NCBI RefSeq assembly: GCF_001679485.1
Contig: NZ_LZOZ01000012.1
Span: 69,939-115,785, forward strand
Length of the DNA: 45,847 nt
Direction: 5' to 3'
From: Haemophilus sp. CCUG 60358
GTDB taxonomy: Bacteria; Pseudomonadota; Gammaproteobacteria; Enterobacterales; Pasteurellaceae
The translations under genes and the position numbers were made by a program. Below are positions 36,536-45,847 of this stretch, piece after piece; position 1 is the stretch's first letter, and every line of letters begins with the position of its first letter. The notes beneath the pieces were generated by a model. The model was not told the DNA's origin and made no database searches. It worked only from the letters and a program-made list of their open reading frames with translations.

Positions 36536-39367
36536 ATGGATACTATCGACATTCGTGGGGCTAGAACCCACAACCTCAAAAACATCAATTTAACCATTCC
36601 GCGCGATAAATTAATTGTGATTACAGGCTTGTCCGGTTCGGGCAAATCTTCTTTAGCATTTGATACGCTTTATGCGGAAGGGCAGCGCCGTTATGTGGAA
36701 TCTCTTTCTGCTTATGCGCGTCAATTCCTTTCTTTGATGGAAAAACCGGATGTGGATTCGATTGAGGGCTTGTCACCAGCGATTTCTATTGAGCAAAAAT
36801 CCACTTCTCATAACCCGCGTTCAACTGTGGGGACTATCACCGAAATTTATGATTACCTGCGTTTGTTGTTTGCTCGCGTAGGGGAGCCTCGTTGTCCGGA
36901 TCATGATGTGCCATTAACGGCACAAACCATCAGCCAAATGGTGGATAAAGTTTTAAGTCTGCCAGAAGAAAGCAAAATGATGTTGCTTGCGCCTGTGGTG
37001 AAAAACCGCAAAGGTGAGCATGTTAAGCTGTTAGATAGCTTGGCGGCACAAGGTTATATTCGTGCAAGAATTGATGGTGAAATCTGTGATTTATCCGATC
37101 CACCAGAACTTGCTTTACAGAAAAAACATACCATTGAAGTGGTGGTGGATCGCTTCAAAGTGCGGTCAGATTTAGCCACACGTTTGGCGGAATCCTTTGA
37201 AACGGCTTTAGAGCTTTCTGGTGGTACAGCAGTTGTGGCGGATATGGATAATCCTAAGGCTGAAGAATTGGTTTTCTCAGCAAACTTTGCTTGTCCGCAT
37301 TGTGGTTATTCTGTACCGGAATTAGAGCCTCGCTTATTCTCATTTAATAACCCGGCAGGGGCGTGTCCGACTTGTGATGGCTTAGGTGTTCAGCAGTTCT
37401 TCGATGAAAGCCGTGTGGTACAAAATGAAAGTATTTCTCTTGCAGGCGGTGCGGTAAAAGGTTGGGATCGTCGCAATTTCTATTACTATCAAATGCTTAC
37501 CTCGTTAGCAAAACATTATAAATTTGATATTGAAACGCCATACGAAGATTTGCCTCAAAAAATTAAAGACATAGTGATGCACGGTTCAGGCAAGGAAGAA
37601 ATTGAATTCCAATACATGAACGATCGTGGCGATGTAGTGATCCGCAAGCATCCTTTTGAAGGGATTTTGAATAACATGGCGCGCCGTTATAAAGAAACGG
37701 AATCCATGTCTGTACGCGAAGAATTGGCAAAAAATATCAGCAACCGCCCTTGTGCAGATTGTGGTGGTTCACGTCTTCGCCCTGAAGCTCGAAACGTGTA
37801 TATTGGCAGCATTAACTTGCCGCAAATTTCAGAGAAAAGCATTGGTGAAAGCCTTGAGTTTTTCCAAGGGCTTACCTTAACCGGTCAAAAAGCACAAATT
37901 GCGGAAAAAATCCTGAAAGAGATCAAAGAGCGGTTAGAATTCTTAGTGAATGTGGGGTTGAATTATCTTTCCCTCTCTCGCTCAGCTGAGACCCTTTCGG
38001 GCGGTGAAGCACAACGTATTCGACTAGCTAGCCAAATTGGTGCGGGATTAGTGGGAGTCATGTATGTGTTGGACGAACCTTCTATCGGTTTGCACCAACG
38101 CGATAATGAGCGTCTGTTAAATACGCTGATTCATTTGCGTAATTTGGGCAACACCGTAATTGTGGTGGAACATGATGAAGATGCCATTCGAGAAGCCGAT
38201 CATATTATTGATATTGGCCCAGGGGCAGGTGTGCATGGTGGTCAAGTGATTGCGCAAGGTACCGCCAAAGAAATCATGGCGAACCCGAATTCGATTACGG
38301 GTAAGTTCTTATCGGGTGAAGAAAAAATCGAAATTCCGAAAAAACGAACCGCACTTGATAAAAGCAAACTTCTAAAATTAAAAGGTGCGACAGGGAATAA
38401 TCTGAAAGGTGTGAATTTAGAGATCCCAGTGGGCTTATTTACTTGTATTACGGGGGTATCAGGTTCAGGTAAATCAACGCTAATTAATGATACGTTATTC
38501 CCATTGGCTCAAAACGCCTTAAATCGTGCGGAAAAAACGGATTTTGCACCTTATAAATCCATTGAAGGCTTGGAATATTTCGACAAAGTGATCGATATTA
38601 ACCAAAGCCCAATTGGTCGTACACCGCGTTCTAACCCTGCAACTTACACCGGTTTATTCACGCCAATTCGTGAATTATTTGCGGGCGTGCCAGAGGCGCG
38701 TGCGCGTGGTTATAACCCGGGACGCTTTAGCTTTAATGTACGCGGTGGTCGTTGTGAAGCATGCCAAGGTGATGGCGTGCTAAAAGTAGAAATGCACTTC
38801 TTGCCGGATGTGTATGTGCCTTGTGATCAATGTAAAGGTAAACGCTATAACCGTGAAACCTTGGAGATCCGTTATAAAGGCAAAACTATTCACCAAGTGT
38901 TAGATATGACGGTGGAAGAAGCTCGCGAGTTTTTTGATGCGATCCCAATGATTGCGCGTAAATTGCAAACCCTAATGGATGTAGGCTTGTCTTATATTCG
39001 TTTAGGTCAGTCTTCTACCACGCTTTCAGGTGGTGAGGCACAACGCGTTAAGTTAGCGACAGAGCTTTCAAAACGCGATACTGGTAAAACCCTTTATATT
39101 TTGGATGAACCGACAACCGGCTTGCATTTTGCTGATATTAAACAACTTCTCGAAGTGTTACACCGCTTGCGCGATCAAGGCAATACTATCGTGGTGATCG
39201 AACACAACTTAGATGTGATCAAAACCGCAGACTGGATTGTGGATCTTGGTCCAGAAGGCGGTAGCGGCGGTGGTCAAATCATTGCAACAGGCACACCAGA
39301 AGAGGTCGCTAAAGTCAAAGGCTCGCATACCGCGAGATTCCTAAAAGACATCTTAACAAAAGGCTAG
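36536..39367 (+). CDS. uvrA: Excinuclease ABC subunit A
   Basis: 943 residues, normal length. Two ABC modules: Walker A loops [19 protein letters not shown] and [13 protein letters not shown], with signatures [12 protein letters not shown] and [12 protein letters not shown]. The zinc modules show CPHCGYS...CPTCDGLG and CEACQGDG...CDQCKGKRY. With UvrB it scans DNA for bulky lesions in nucleotide excision repair. It is under the LexA box shared with ssb. Uptake signals inside the gene (near 37158 and 38349) mark it as resident core DNA. Confidence 0.98.
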   Translation: MDTIDIRGARTHNLKNINLTIPRDKLIVITGLSGSGKSSLAFDTLYAEGQRRYVESLSAYARQFLSLMEKPDVDSIEGLSPAISIEQKSTSHNPRSTVGTITEIYDYLRLLFARVGEPRCPDHDVPLTAQTISQMVDKVLSLPEESKMMLLAPVVKNRKGEHVKLLDSLAAQGYIRARIDGEICDLSDPPELALQKKHTIEVVVDRFKVRSDLATRLAESFETALELSGGTAVVADMDNPKAEELVFSANFACPHCGYSVPELEPRLFSFNNPAGACPTCDGLGVQQFFDESRVVQNESISLAGGAVKGWDRRNFYYYQMLTSLAKHYKFDIETPYEDLPQKIKDIVMHGSGKEEIEFQYMNDRGDVVIRKHPFEGILNNMARRYKETESMSVREELAKNISNRPCADCGGSRLRPEARNVYIGSINLPQISEKSIGESLEFFQGLTLTGQKAQIAEKILKEIKERLEFLVNVGLNYLSLSRSAETLSGGEAQRIRLASQIGAGLVGVMYVLDEPSIGLHQRDNERLLNTLIHLRNLGNTVIVVEHDEDAIREADHIIDIGPGAGVHGGQVIAQGTAKEIMANPNSITGKFLSGEEKIEIPKKRTALDKSKLLKLKGATGNNLKGVNLEIPVGLFTCITGVSGSGKSTLINDTLFPLAQNALNRAEKTDFAPYKSIEGLEYFDKVIDINQSPIGRTPRSNPATYTGLFTPIRELFAGVPEARARGYNPGRFSFNVRGGRCEACQGDGVLKVEMHFLPDVYVPCDQCKGKRYNRETLEIRYKGKTIHQVLDMTVEEAREFFDAIPMIARKLQTLMDVGLSYIRLGQSSTTLSGGEAQRVKLATELSKRDTGKTLYILDEPTTGLHFADIKQLLEVLHRLRDQGNTIVVIEHNLDVIKTADWIVDLGPEGGSGGGQIIATGTPEEVAKVKGSHTARFLKDILTKG

Positions 39368-39374
39368 AAAAACC

Positions 39375-39407
39375 AACCGCACTTTTGAACATCATTAAAG
39401 TGCGGTT
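39375..39407 (+). terminator. uvrA terminator made of inverted uptake signals
   Basis: AACCGCACTTT (39375-39385) and AAAGTGCGGTT (39397-39407) form an 11-base stem, with complete Haemophilus uptake signals in both arms, followed by T-rich sequence. Confidence 0.85.
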
Positions 39408-39487
39408 ATTTACTAGAATTGTATTACAACATTGGATATTTTTACTATCTGATTGGATATAGCTAATGTTGAGAATTCTGATAATCT

Positions 39488-40561
39488 CTATTGCTCCATC
39501 AATAACTCATACAATGCTACATTAATATAAAAATTTTCTTTTCCAATTTTTTCCTTCTTTAAAATACCGATTCTCACCAATGCTTCTAAACGGGTTCTTG
39601 CTGTATTACGATGGATTTGGCAGTCTCGTACGATGAAATCAATTTTCGTATAAGGGTGTTTATACAGATTGTTAATCAGTTCATGGCTGTAAATCTGTGG
39701 TAAGTTGTCACGGATGAGCTGTTTATGGTTTTGCATTAATACTTTAATTCCATTGATTAAGGTCACTGTCCGTTTGGCGGTTTCTGTGATGCCATTTAAC
39801 ATAAATACTAACCACGCTTCCCAGTTTTGACGGTCGCGTACCGATTGCAATAATTGATAGTATTTAGCTTTGTTTCGGTTGATATATCGGGAAAGATACA
39901 GAATCGGCGTGTCTAGCAAATCCTGCTGAATCAGATACAGGATATTCAAAATCCGTCCTGTCCGACCGTTTCCGTCATAAAATGGATGAATGCTTTCAAA
40001 CTGGTGATGAATCAGTGCCATTTTTACCAAGGGATCGTAATCAAGTTGTGCCGAGTCATTGATAAATCTTTCCAAATCAGACATATATTTTTCAATATCG
40101 GTAGGATTTTGCGGTGGCATATAAACAATTTCTTTTGTCGTTTGATTTACCAGCCCCGTTCCTTGCTGCTTTCTGAAACCCGCATTGTTTCCTTCCAATG
40201 TAGATTGAATTTCTTTAATGAGATTGAGTGTAATTAATTTATCGGAACGGACGGAGTCAAAGCCTAATGACATGGCTTGTGCGTAGTAGTGAACTTCTTT
40301 TGCCGCTACGGTAGTGAATTGGTGTGTATTGATATTGCTTTGATATAAATCATCCTGCGTGGTAATGATATTTTCAATCTCCGAGCTTTCTTTTGCTTCC
40401 TGCAAGGGTAATGTCCCTAGCAAAATATTTTGATTCGGCATCGTATGTACCACGCCTTTTAACTCACCTAATGCCTGATGAGCAGCACTGCAAGCTTTCA
40501 ATACCGCTTTACTTTCTATCTCGCCCAAGGCAAATAAATCTGGAATTTGATAGTTGTTCAT
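39488..40561 (-). CDS. Fic-domain AMPylase-type protein with C-terminal winged helix
   Basis: 357 residues. The Fic core has HPFYDGNGRTGR (192-203) complete. The N-terminal inhibitory helix carries SSEIEN (59-64), the (S/T)xxxE(G/N) motif of class II Fic proteins that keep themselves inactive. The flap region NQTTKEIVYMPPQNP (about 139-153) is typical. The C-terminal 75 residues form a helix-turn-helix (IDFIVRDCQIHRNTARTRLEALVRIGIL), so the protein may bind DNA. It likely transfers AMP to a protein hydroxyl; the target is unknown. AAGGAAG precedes the ATG. It is a single gene behind an unusual repeat array, which its own winged helix might recognise. Confidence 0.9.
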   Translation of the reverse strand: MNNYQIPDLFALGEIESKAVLKACSAAHQALGELKGVVHTMPNQNILLGTLPLQEAKESSEIENIITTQDDLYQSNINTHQFTTVAAKEVHYYAQAMSLGFDSVRSDKLITLNLIKEIQSTLEGNNAGFRKQQGTGLVNQTTKEIVYMPPQNPTDIEKYMSDLERFINDSAQLDYDPLVKMALIHHQFESIHPFYDGNGRTGRILNILYLIQQDLLDTPILYLSRYINRNKAKYYQLLQSVRDRQNWEAWLVFMLNGITETAKRTVTLINGIKVLMQNHKQLIRDNLPQIYSHELINNLYKHPYTKIDFIVRDCQIHRNTARTRLEALVRIGILKKEKIGKENFYINVALYELLMEQ

Positions 40562-40596
40562 TATGACTTCCTTTATACATAAAAAGGTGTGGTTTC

Positions 40597-40683
40597 TTGT
40601 GCACGTTTACATAACATGCACAATATTCAGAATATTTTGTGCATATTAGTACAACGCACACAAATTTTCTATTTTTTTGTGCA
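40597..40683. promoter_or_regulatory. Five half-sites (TTGTGCA) alternating every 20 bp upstream of fic
   Basis: TTGTGCA occurs at 40597-40603, its complement TGCACAA at 40617-40623, TTGTGCA again at 40637-40643, a 5-of-7 complement (CACACAA) at 40657-40663, and TTGTGCA at 40677-40683. The starts are exactly 20 bases apart and the orientation alternates. This places sites on one face of the helix, as for cooperative binding of a dimeric regulator. The array begins 36 bases before the fic ATG and fills most of the 243-base gap to emrB. Confidence 0.75.
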
Positions 40684-40804
40684 TGTTTCAGGTTCTAAAG
40701 CAGAAGACATAATATTTGGTTAAATTTCCCAGTTTTTCAATTGTCCCAAATAACAAATTCTTGTCATTTCAGATAGAAAAGTGCGGTTATTTTTTCGGGT
40801 GTTT

Positions 40805-42331
40805 TTAATGTTTGCTGCTGAAAGGTGGTTTAGCAAACCAAATGAGCACAACCAAGGAAATAAAGGTTATCGCAGAAACTAAGAAGATCTCGTTAGCACC
40901 AATAATAAAGCCTTGAGCGGTGATCTGTCTGGCGAGATATGATGCCGTTTGTTCTTCACTTAAACCAAAACTTGCCATAGTTTGGAAGAATTGTTGGGAA
41001 ATCGGATTGTATGGATTAATGACTTCTGTGAGTTGCGTGTGATGCACGGCTTCGCGGTTATACCAAATAAAAGTAGTAAGTGATGTGCCTATTGAGCCGG
41101 CAAGGGTTCGGAGAAAATTAAATAAGCTCGACGCCGAAGCCATTTTTTCAGGTGGTAAACCAGAAAGGGTAATGGTTGTCAGTGGCATAAAGAAACAAGC
41201 AACGGCTAAGCCTTGCACAAATTGCGGTAATGCCACATCCATAAACGTCATTTCAGGTTCAAAGGTCACAGCTCGCCAATAAAAGGTCAGCGCATAAACC
41301 ATAAAACTGACGGTGATTAAAATCCGCATATCAATTTTATTGCCGAATTTCCCTATAATCGGTGCAAGTAGAATCGGCAATAATCCTACTGGAGCTGCCG
41401 CAAGTCCCGCCCATGTTGCTGTATAGTTGTAAACCTGTTGGAGCAGAAGCGGGATAAGCACGACTGTCCCTGAATACACCAAGAAAGCAAGGCTGGTTGA
41501 AACACAACCTACGGTGAAATTTCGGGATTTAAATAAGGAAACATCCACAACTGGATTATCGTCCGTGAGTTCCCAAATGATGAGGGCGATTAAACCTACC
41601 GCCGCGATAATGGTAAGTACCACAATTTCAGTGGAATTAAACCAATCTAGCTCACGACCTTGATCCAGCATTAATTGCAACGCACCGACGCCAAGCGCCA
41701 ATAAAATAAGCCCAATAGTGTTAACTGGTTGATGAGAAATTCTACTTTCTCGGCCTTCTAAAATTTTCCAACTGATTAAGACAACGGCAAGCCCAATCGG
41801 AACGTTGATAAAGAAAATCCAACCCCAGTGAATATTATCGCTGATCCAACCGCCTAAAATCGGGCCACAAATTGGGGCGACGACGATTGTCATTGACCAA
41901 AAGGCCAATGCCATTCCGCGTTTTTCAGGCGGGTAGTTATTTAATAATAAACTTTGAGAAAGGGGAATGATGGGACCCGCTACCGCACCTTGAAGGACGC
42001 GAAAAACGATCAACATTTCCAAGCTATTTGCAATACCACAAAGCCAAGAGGCTAGCACGAATAATAGCGTTGCGATTAAAAATAACCGCACTTCACCAAA
42101 ACGTTTTGCCAGCCAGCCTGTAATCGGGATCGAAATCGCATTTGCCACCCCGAACGAAGTGATCACCCACGTTCCTTGGCTAGACGAGGCACCCAAATCA
42201 CCTGCAATAGTTGGAATGGCTACGTTAGCGATGGTGGAGTCTAGCACGAGCATAAAGGTGGCTAAAGACAGCACCAATGTGAGCATCGCTAACGCACCGC
42301 CTTGTAGCGGCTTGAAATGAGATTGCGGCAT
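40805..42331 (-). CDS. emrB: EmrB-type multidrug efflux transporter (MFS, DHA2)
   Basis: 508 residues with 14 predicted membrane segments. DHA2 landmarks are visible: LDSTIANVAIPTIAGDLG in helix 1, the motif-A region GWLAKRFGEVRLFL, and GPILGGWISDNIHWGWIFFINVPIG for motif C. It exports hydrophobic drugs through a tripartite pump with EmrA and an outer-membrane channel (TolC-like, not in this window). It starts eight bases after emrA ends, so they form an operon. An uptake signal lies inside the gene near 42084. Confidence 0.93.
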   Translation of the reverse strand: MPQSHFKPLQGGALAMLTLVLSLATFMLVLDSTIANVAIPTIAGDLGASSSQGTWVITSFGVANAISIPITGWLAKRFGEVRLFLIATLLFVLASWLCGIANSLEMLIVFRVLQGAVAGPIIPLSQSLLLNNYPPEKRGMALAFWSMTIVVAPICGPILGGWISDNIHWGWIFFINVPIGLAVVLISWKILEGRESRISHQPVNTIGLILLALGVGALQLMLDQGRELDWFNSTEIVVLTIIAAVGLIALIIWELTDDNPVVDVSLFKSRNFTVGCVSTSLAFLVYSGTVVLIPLLLQQVYNYTATWAGLAAAPVGLLPILLAPIIGKFGNKIDMRILITVSFMVYALTFYWRAVTFEPEMTFMDVALPQFVQGLAVACFFMPLTTITLSGLPPEKMASASSLFNFLRTLAGSIGTSLTTFIWYNREAVHHTQLTEVINPYNPISQQFFQTMASFGLSEEQTASYLARQITAQGFIIGANEIFLVSAITFISLVVLIWFAKPPFSSKH

Positions 42332-42339
42332 AACAGAAC

Positions 42340-43509
42340 CTAATAGCTATTGTCGCGAATAATGGATTCAATCAAATTATTGACCGCACTTTCATCATAT
42401 TGCAGCACATTCGTGGAATAAAGCGTTGTAGATGGCGCTTGGTCACGTAAAGTTTCGCCTTGGCTATCGGTCACATTCACTTTCACAGTTGCAGAAAGAC
42501 CGATACGTAATGGATTTTCAGCCAGTTGTTGCGGATCTAATTGAATACGCACAGGCACACGTTGCACCACTTTGATCCAGTTCCCCGTCGCATTTTGAGT
42601 GGGTAATAATGAGAATGCACTGCCCGTACCCATTTCAATTCCCACGACTTTTCCATTAAAGGTTTTATCTTTGCCATAAAGGTCGAAATGAATTTCAACC
42701 GGCTGACCAATTCGCATATGGGTTAATTGTGTTTCTTTGAAGTTGGCATCTAACCACATTTGATCGGTTGTGACCACTGCCATTAATGCCCCACCAACAG
42801 ACACCGCTTGACCCACTTGAGCATTGCGGCGAGCCACATAACCTTTAATTGGACTGCGGATTTTTGTGCGTTCTAAATTTAGCCAAGCTTGTTTTAAATT
42901 ACTGATTGCGCTTTGAATTTGCGGTTGTTCACTTAAAGGTCCGTCTAACAATAAGGCTTGATTTGCGCCGAGCTGATTTTGTGAGGTGGTTAAGTTCGCT
43001 TTTGCGAGTTCAACAGCTTCTTTTGCATGTTGGAACGATTCTTTATCAATCGCCCCATCTTTGACTAATTGCACACGACGGTTCAAGTTTCCTTGTGCTT
43101 GAGCAAGGGTTATTTCATTCGCACGAACAGCAGATTTTAATTGTTTTATGGTGTAATTCAGTTGAGAAACTTGGCGAACGGCATTGGCTAAATTGCTTTT
43201 TGCTTGCTCAAAACTCAATTTGGCATTGGTGTCATCCAATTCTAATAACACATCGCCCGCTTGTACGGGATCCATATTATCGACATTAATTTTCGCAATA
43301 TTTCCCGCCACCTGTGCTGAGACCATCACCTGATTGCCGCTGACATAGGCATCTTCCGTTTCTTCAAAACCTTTAATAAAGAAAAACCAATAAGCCGCCG
43401 AACCGATTGCAATCAGAAGAAGCAAAAGAATAAAAATAGAAAGCCCTTTTTTACGTTGTTGAGATTTATTATTTGAAGAGTTTTGTGTATCTGTTTGTTG
43501 ATCGGACAT
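42340..43509 (-). CDS. emrA: EmrA-type membrane fusion protein (HlyD family)
   Basis: 389 residues. A short cytoplasmic Ser/Lys/Gln-rich start is followed by one membrane helix (LSIFILLLLLIAIGSAAYWFFF). Then come a biotinyl-lipoyl half-domain (AYVSGNQVMVSAQVAGNI), a long coiled-coil hairpin (about 95-205) and a beta-barrel (VGQAVSVGGALMAVVTTDQMWLDANFKETQL). It links EmrB in the inner membrane to an outer-membrane channel. First gene of emrAB, with a palindrome about 65-75 bases upstream. Confidence 0.93.
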   Translation of the reverse strand: MSDQQTDTQNSSNNKSQQRKKGLSIFILLLLLIAIGSAAYWFFFIKGFEETEDAYVSGNQVMVSAQVAGNIAKINVDNMDPVQAGDVLLELDDTNAKLSFEQAKSNLANAVRQVSQLNYTIKQLKSAVRANEITLAQAQGNLNRRVQLVKDGAIDKESFQHAKEAVELAKANLTTSQNQLGANQALLLDGPLSEQPQIQSAISNLKQAWLNLERTKIRSPIKGYVARRNAQVGQAVSVGGALMAVVTTDQMWLDANFKETQLTHMRIGQPVEIHFDLYGKDKTFNGKVVGIEMGTGSAFSLLPTQNATGNWIKVVQRVPVRIQLDPQQLAENPLRIGLSATVKVNVTDSQGETLRDQAPSTTLYSTNVLQYDESAVNNLIESIIRDNSY

Positions 43510-43572
43510 AATGCGAGCCTTATCGGAAAAGGCTGAAGTAAAAAAGCTTCAGTCTATAAAATATGAATGTTT

Positions 43573-43585
43573 GTTCATTATGAAC
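43573..43585. promoter_or_regulatory. Palindromic operator candidate upstream of emrAB
   Basis: GTTCATTATGAAC is a perfect 13-base palindrome flanked by TGAATG/TGAACG direct repeats, 64-76 bases before the emrA ATG. It resembles operators of TetR- or MarR-type drug regulators. The rest of the 315-base gap 43510-43824 holds a degenerate uptake signal near 43611, a possible -10 near 43722, and an ATCAC/GTGAT dyad near 43745-43761; I see no gene in it. Confidence 0.5.
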
Positions 43586-43824
43586 GTGAATTAGAATTAT
43601 TTCAAGAATGACCGCGCTTTAGTGACTAATATATATTTTAGTATAAGAAATTCCGTATATCCGGAGAGGAGAAGAGATCTTTACATAATATTTACTTGAT
43701 ATAACTGGTGTTCTTTCTGATTATAATGCATAATCATGAGCTGATCACATCTATGGTGATTTTAGGCAAAAATTTTTTATTTTTGTTCAATTTTATTAAA
43801 GTACACATGAGGAGTTTTGTTTAG

Positions 43825-45847
43825 ATGAACAAGATTTTCAAGGTTATTTGGAATAGAACCCACAGTCATTGGTGGTGACTTCTGAATTAGCTAAAGGACA
43901 AGTAAAATCGTCCTCAGATATTTCAACATCAACTGTTTCAAATGGTGTTAACAGATTATTCAAATTAAGCGTTATTGCCTTGGCAACATTAGGGATCGCA
44001 GGGCAAGCAAATGCTATTATGGCTGGAAGCATGAATCAAATAGTTGGTGACAATGCTAATCATCTAGCGGCTATCGCTGGTGGTACATCGACAGGTACAG
44101 GTTCCATTGCAATAGGTAGAAGCTCGGAAGCTAATAAAGGCGGTGTGGCTATTGGGCGTGCAGCTACTGGAACTGGAGATAATAGTGTTGCCTTAGGTAT
44201 TGCTACAAAATCAACAGCTGTTAAATCTGTTGCTATAGGTTCTGATTCTAATGCTAATGCTGATTTTGCAATTGCGCAAGGTGGATTTGCAAACGCAACA
44301 GCTGCGAATGCGACTGCAATTGGTGGTTTTGCTAATGCAAACGGAATTTCTGCAGTTGCGATTGGTCAGAATGCGAATGTTCAACGTGAACAGGGTATCG
44401 CCATTGGTAATGGGGCAACTGTTACGGCAACTAGTAACCAAGGGATTGCATTCGGTACAGCAGCATCCTCAAATGCAGGAAATTCTACTGCAATTGGTAC
44501 TTTAGCTAATGCAAAAGCAGATGCATCTATTGCGATTGGTAGAAATTCTGTTGTTGAACGTGAAAAAGGTATTGCAATTGGTGAAGATGCAACGGCTACC
44601 ACAAACAGTACTCAAGCGATTGCAATCGGTGTTTCATCAGTTTCAAATGGTACTAACTCAACAGCAATTGGTTCTAATGCAAGAGGCGGCTATATTGATA
44701 GCGTAGCATTAGGTACAAATGCGAATGCATCAAACTTTCAAGCGATTTCGATTGGTAAAAATTCCGTCAATGGTGCGATAGCTGGTGTTGCTATGGGCTC
44801 GGGCAGTACTGTTGGAGGATGGGCAGATAATGCTATTGCAATTGGTACTGGTGCGGTAGTTAACGGTCCAACTGGTGGCTCAAAAGGTAATAATGCTATT
44901 GCAATTGGTACTGGTGCGACAGTTAATGATTCAGCAGGTGCCTCACAAGGTAATAATGCTATTGCTATGGGCTTTAGCGCTAAAACAATTGGCGAAAATA
45001 CTATCGCTATGGGTATGACTGCGAAGGCGAATAAAGAAAGCGGTATTGCTATTGGTCGCGAGGCAAACGTATCTGGCAACTTTGGTCTTGCAATTGGTCG
45101 TAATGCTAATGTATCAACAACAGAAGATAACGCCATCGCATTAGGTCGTAATACCGTTGCCGGTAAAGATAGTGCTGTTGCTATTGGTTTAGGCGCTGAA
45201 GCAACGGGTTCATTTTCTTTGGCTGCCAGCCGTTATGCGAAGGCTAGTGGGCAAGAAAGTATTTCTGTAGGTACAAATGCGAATACTTCGGCAGGTTATG
45301 CAGTTGCTATTGGTTCAGCAGCGAATGCTACTGCGGCAGGTGCGGTTGCGCTAGGTCAAGGTGCGAATGTTACTGCAGCAGGCGCTGTTGCTTTAGGTCA
45401 AAATGCGAAAGCAGCAAATGCACAAGACGTCGCTTTAGGTGCTGGCTCAACGAGCGGTGCTAAAAATTCATTAACCTCAATCAAAATTGGTGGAACAACT
45501 GAAGTTGGTAATAACGGTGTTGGTATTGGTACTGGTACAGTAGCCGTAGGTAATACAACTAACCAACGTCAAATTCAATATGTGGCAGCGGGTTTAATTA
45601 GTGCAACTTCTACCGATGCAATTAACGGTTCACAGCTTTATCAAGTGATTACTGCAGTTAACGCAACAGCAAGCACTGCAGCAGCAGCAATGAGTACTGC
45701 AAATAGTGCGACAACAGCTGCGGCAGCAGCTGCTTCAAGTGCGAAAGCTGCAGCGGATACTGTGAACACGAATCTGGCCGAAATTAAAAAATCAGTGGCT
45801 GCAGCAGCGTCATCAGCGACAGCAGCAGCATCTTCTGCAACAGCAGC
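43825..45847 (+). pseudogene. YadA/Hia-type trimeric autotransporter, 5' part, frameshifted in the signal region
   Basis: The ATG at 43825, with GAGGAG upstream, begins MNKIFKVIWNRTHSHWW and hits TGA at 43876. One base further the frame resumes as VVTSELAKGQVKSSSD, so a single G lost from TGGG at about 43870-43872 breaks the extended signal peptide (ESPR). From 43872 the frame is open to the window edge. A signal helix (LFKLSVIALATLGIAGQANA) is followed by a head of many 14-residue YadA-like repeats (AIAIGxxAxA). Then comes the neck QIQYVAAGLISATSTDAINGSQLYQ and the start of an Ala-rich coiled coil. The C-terminal anchor is outside. It would be a surface adhesin if the frame were restored by slippage, or if the lost base is a sequencing error. 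Confidence 0.75.
44829..44960 (+). repeat. 63-bp tandem repeats in the autotransporter head
   Basis: AATGCTATTGC recurs at 44829, 44892 and 44955, a 63-base (21-residue) period; the first two units are nearly identical around GCAATTGGTACTGGTGCG. They keep the reading frame, so copy-number change would lengthen or shorten the head. Confidence 0.7.

Noticed and set aside
43712..43738. Fur box before the autotransporter
   Set aside because: The match to the Fur consensus needs a one-base insertion in the middle, so it was not accepted.
44738..45136. Minus-strand frame of 132 codons in the autotransporter head
   Set aside because: It is the mirror of the repetitive head coding sequence; the repeat structure (PIAIALLP) is explained by the AIAIG repeats on the other strand.
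45655..45847. CRISPR-like or microsatellite array at the right edge (GCAGCA-rich)
   Set aside because: It is in-frame coding sequence for an Ala/Ser-rich coiled coil of the autotransporter, without spacers or regular repeats.

Overview
The window is chromosomal DNA of a Pasteurellaceae bacterium, most likely a Haemophilus close to H. parainfluenzae. The core 9-base DNA uptake signal of Haemophilus (AAGTGCGGT / ACCGCACTT) occurs many times, several times as inverted pairs that act as terminators. The core genes (putA-putP, pckA, fecBCDE, msrAB, ydbH-ynbE, ssb/uvrA, emrAB) are typical AT-leaning gammaproteobacterial genes.

Layout: 1-263 is a deleted insertion-sequence remnant. 292-5248 is the proline-catabolism operon putA-putP behind a perfect CRP site. 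5484-9253 is a wreck: the queuosine-precursor operon queC-queD-queE has been reduced to two stubs, and the space between holds a small mobile segment (63-residue ORF, serine recombinase, truncated ORF) plus a Gram-positive-type merR-merA mercury module. A preQ1-like riboswitch leader still stands in front of the queC stub. 9327-12583 holds a Fur-box esterase, pckA with a probable CRP promoter, and a truncated TPR/PgaA-like gene. 12794-16423 is a FecBCDE ferric-citrate-type ABC importer; its ATPase has a substituted Walker A glycine. 16515-19042 holds a DMT permease, periplasmic MsrAB and its thioredoxin-like partner. 19059-27751 is a two-partner secretion pair (TpsB transporter and a 1457-residue TpsA) bracketed by two related IS3-family elements. 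27779-32856 carries an AhpD-like protein, a YdcZ-family membrane protein, YdbH-YnbE and a periplasmic rhodanese. 33095-35794 is a very AT-rich accessory gene for a large HEPN/STAND NTPase/helical-repeat/cold-shock-like protein. Then come ssb and uvrA (divergent, shared LexA box), a Fic protein with a remarkable 20-bp periodic upstream array, emrA-emrB, and finally the start of a YadA/Hia-type trimeric autotransporter whose signal region carries a one-base frameshift and which runs off the window.

The best candidate for an undescribed system is the single-gene HEPN-STAND-TPR-CSD protein at 33095-35794, which looks like an abortive-infection type defence gene inserted next to ssb. The most striking non-coding signal is the array of five TTGTGCA-type half-sites, alternating in orientation every 20 bp, upstream of fic. 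The queCDE ruin shows that this locus no longer supplies preQ0.
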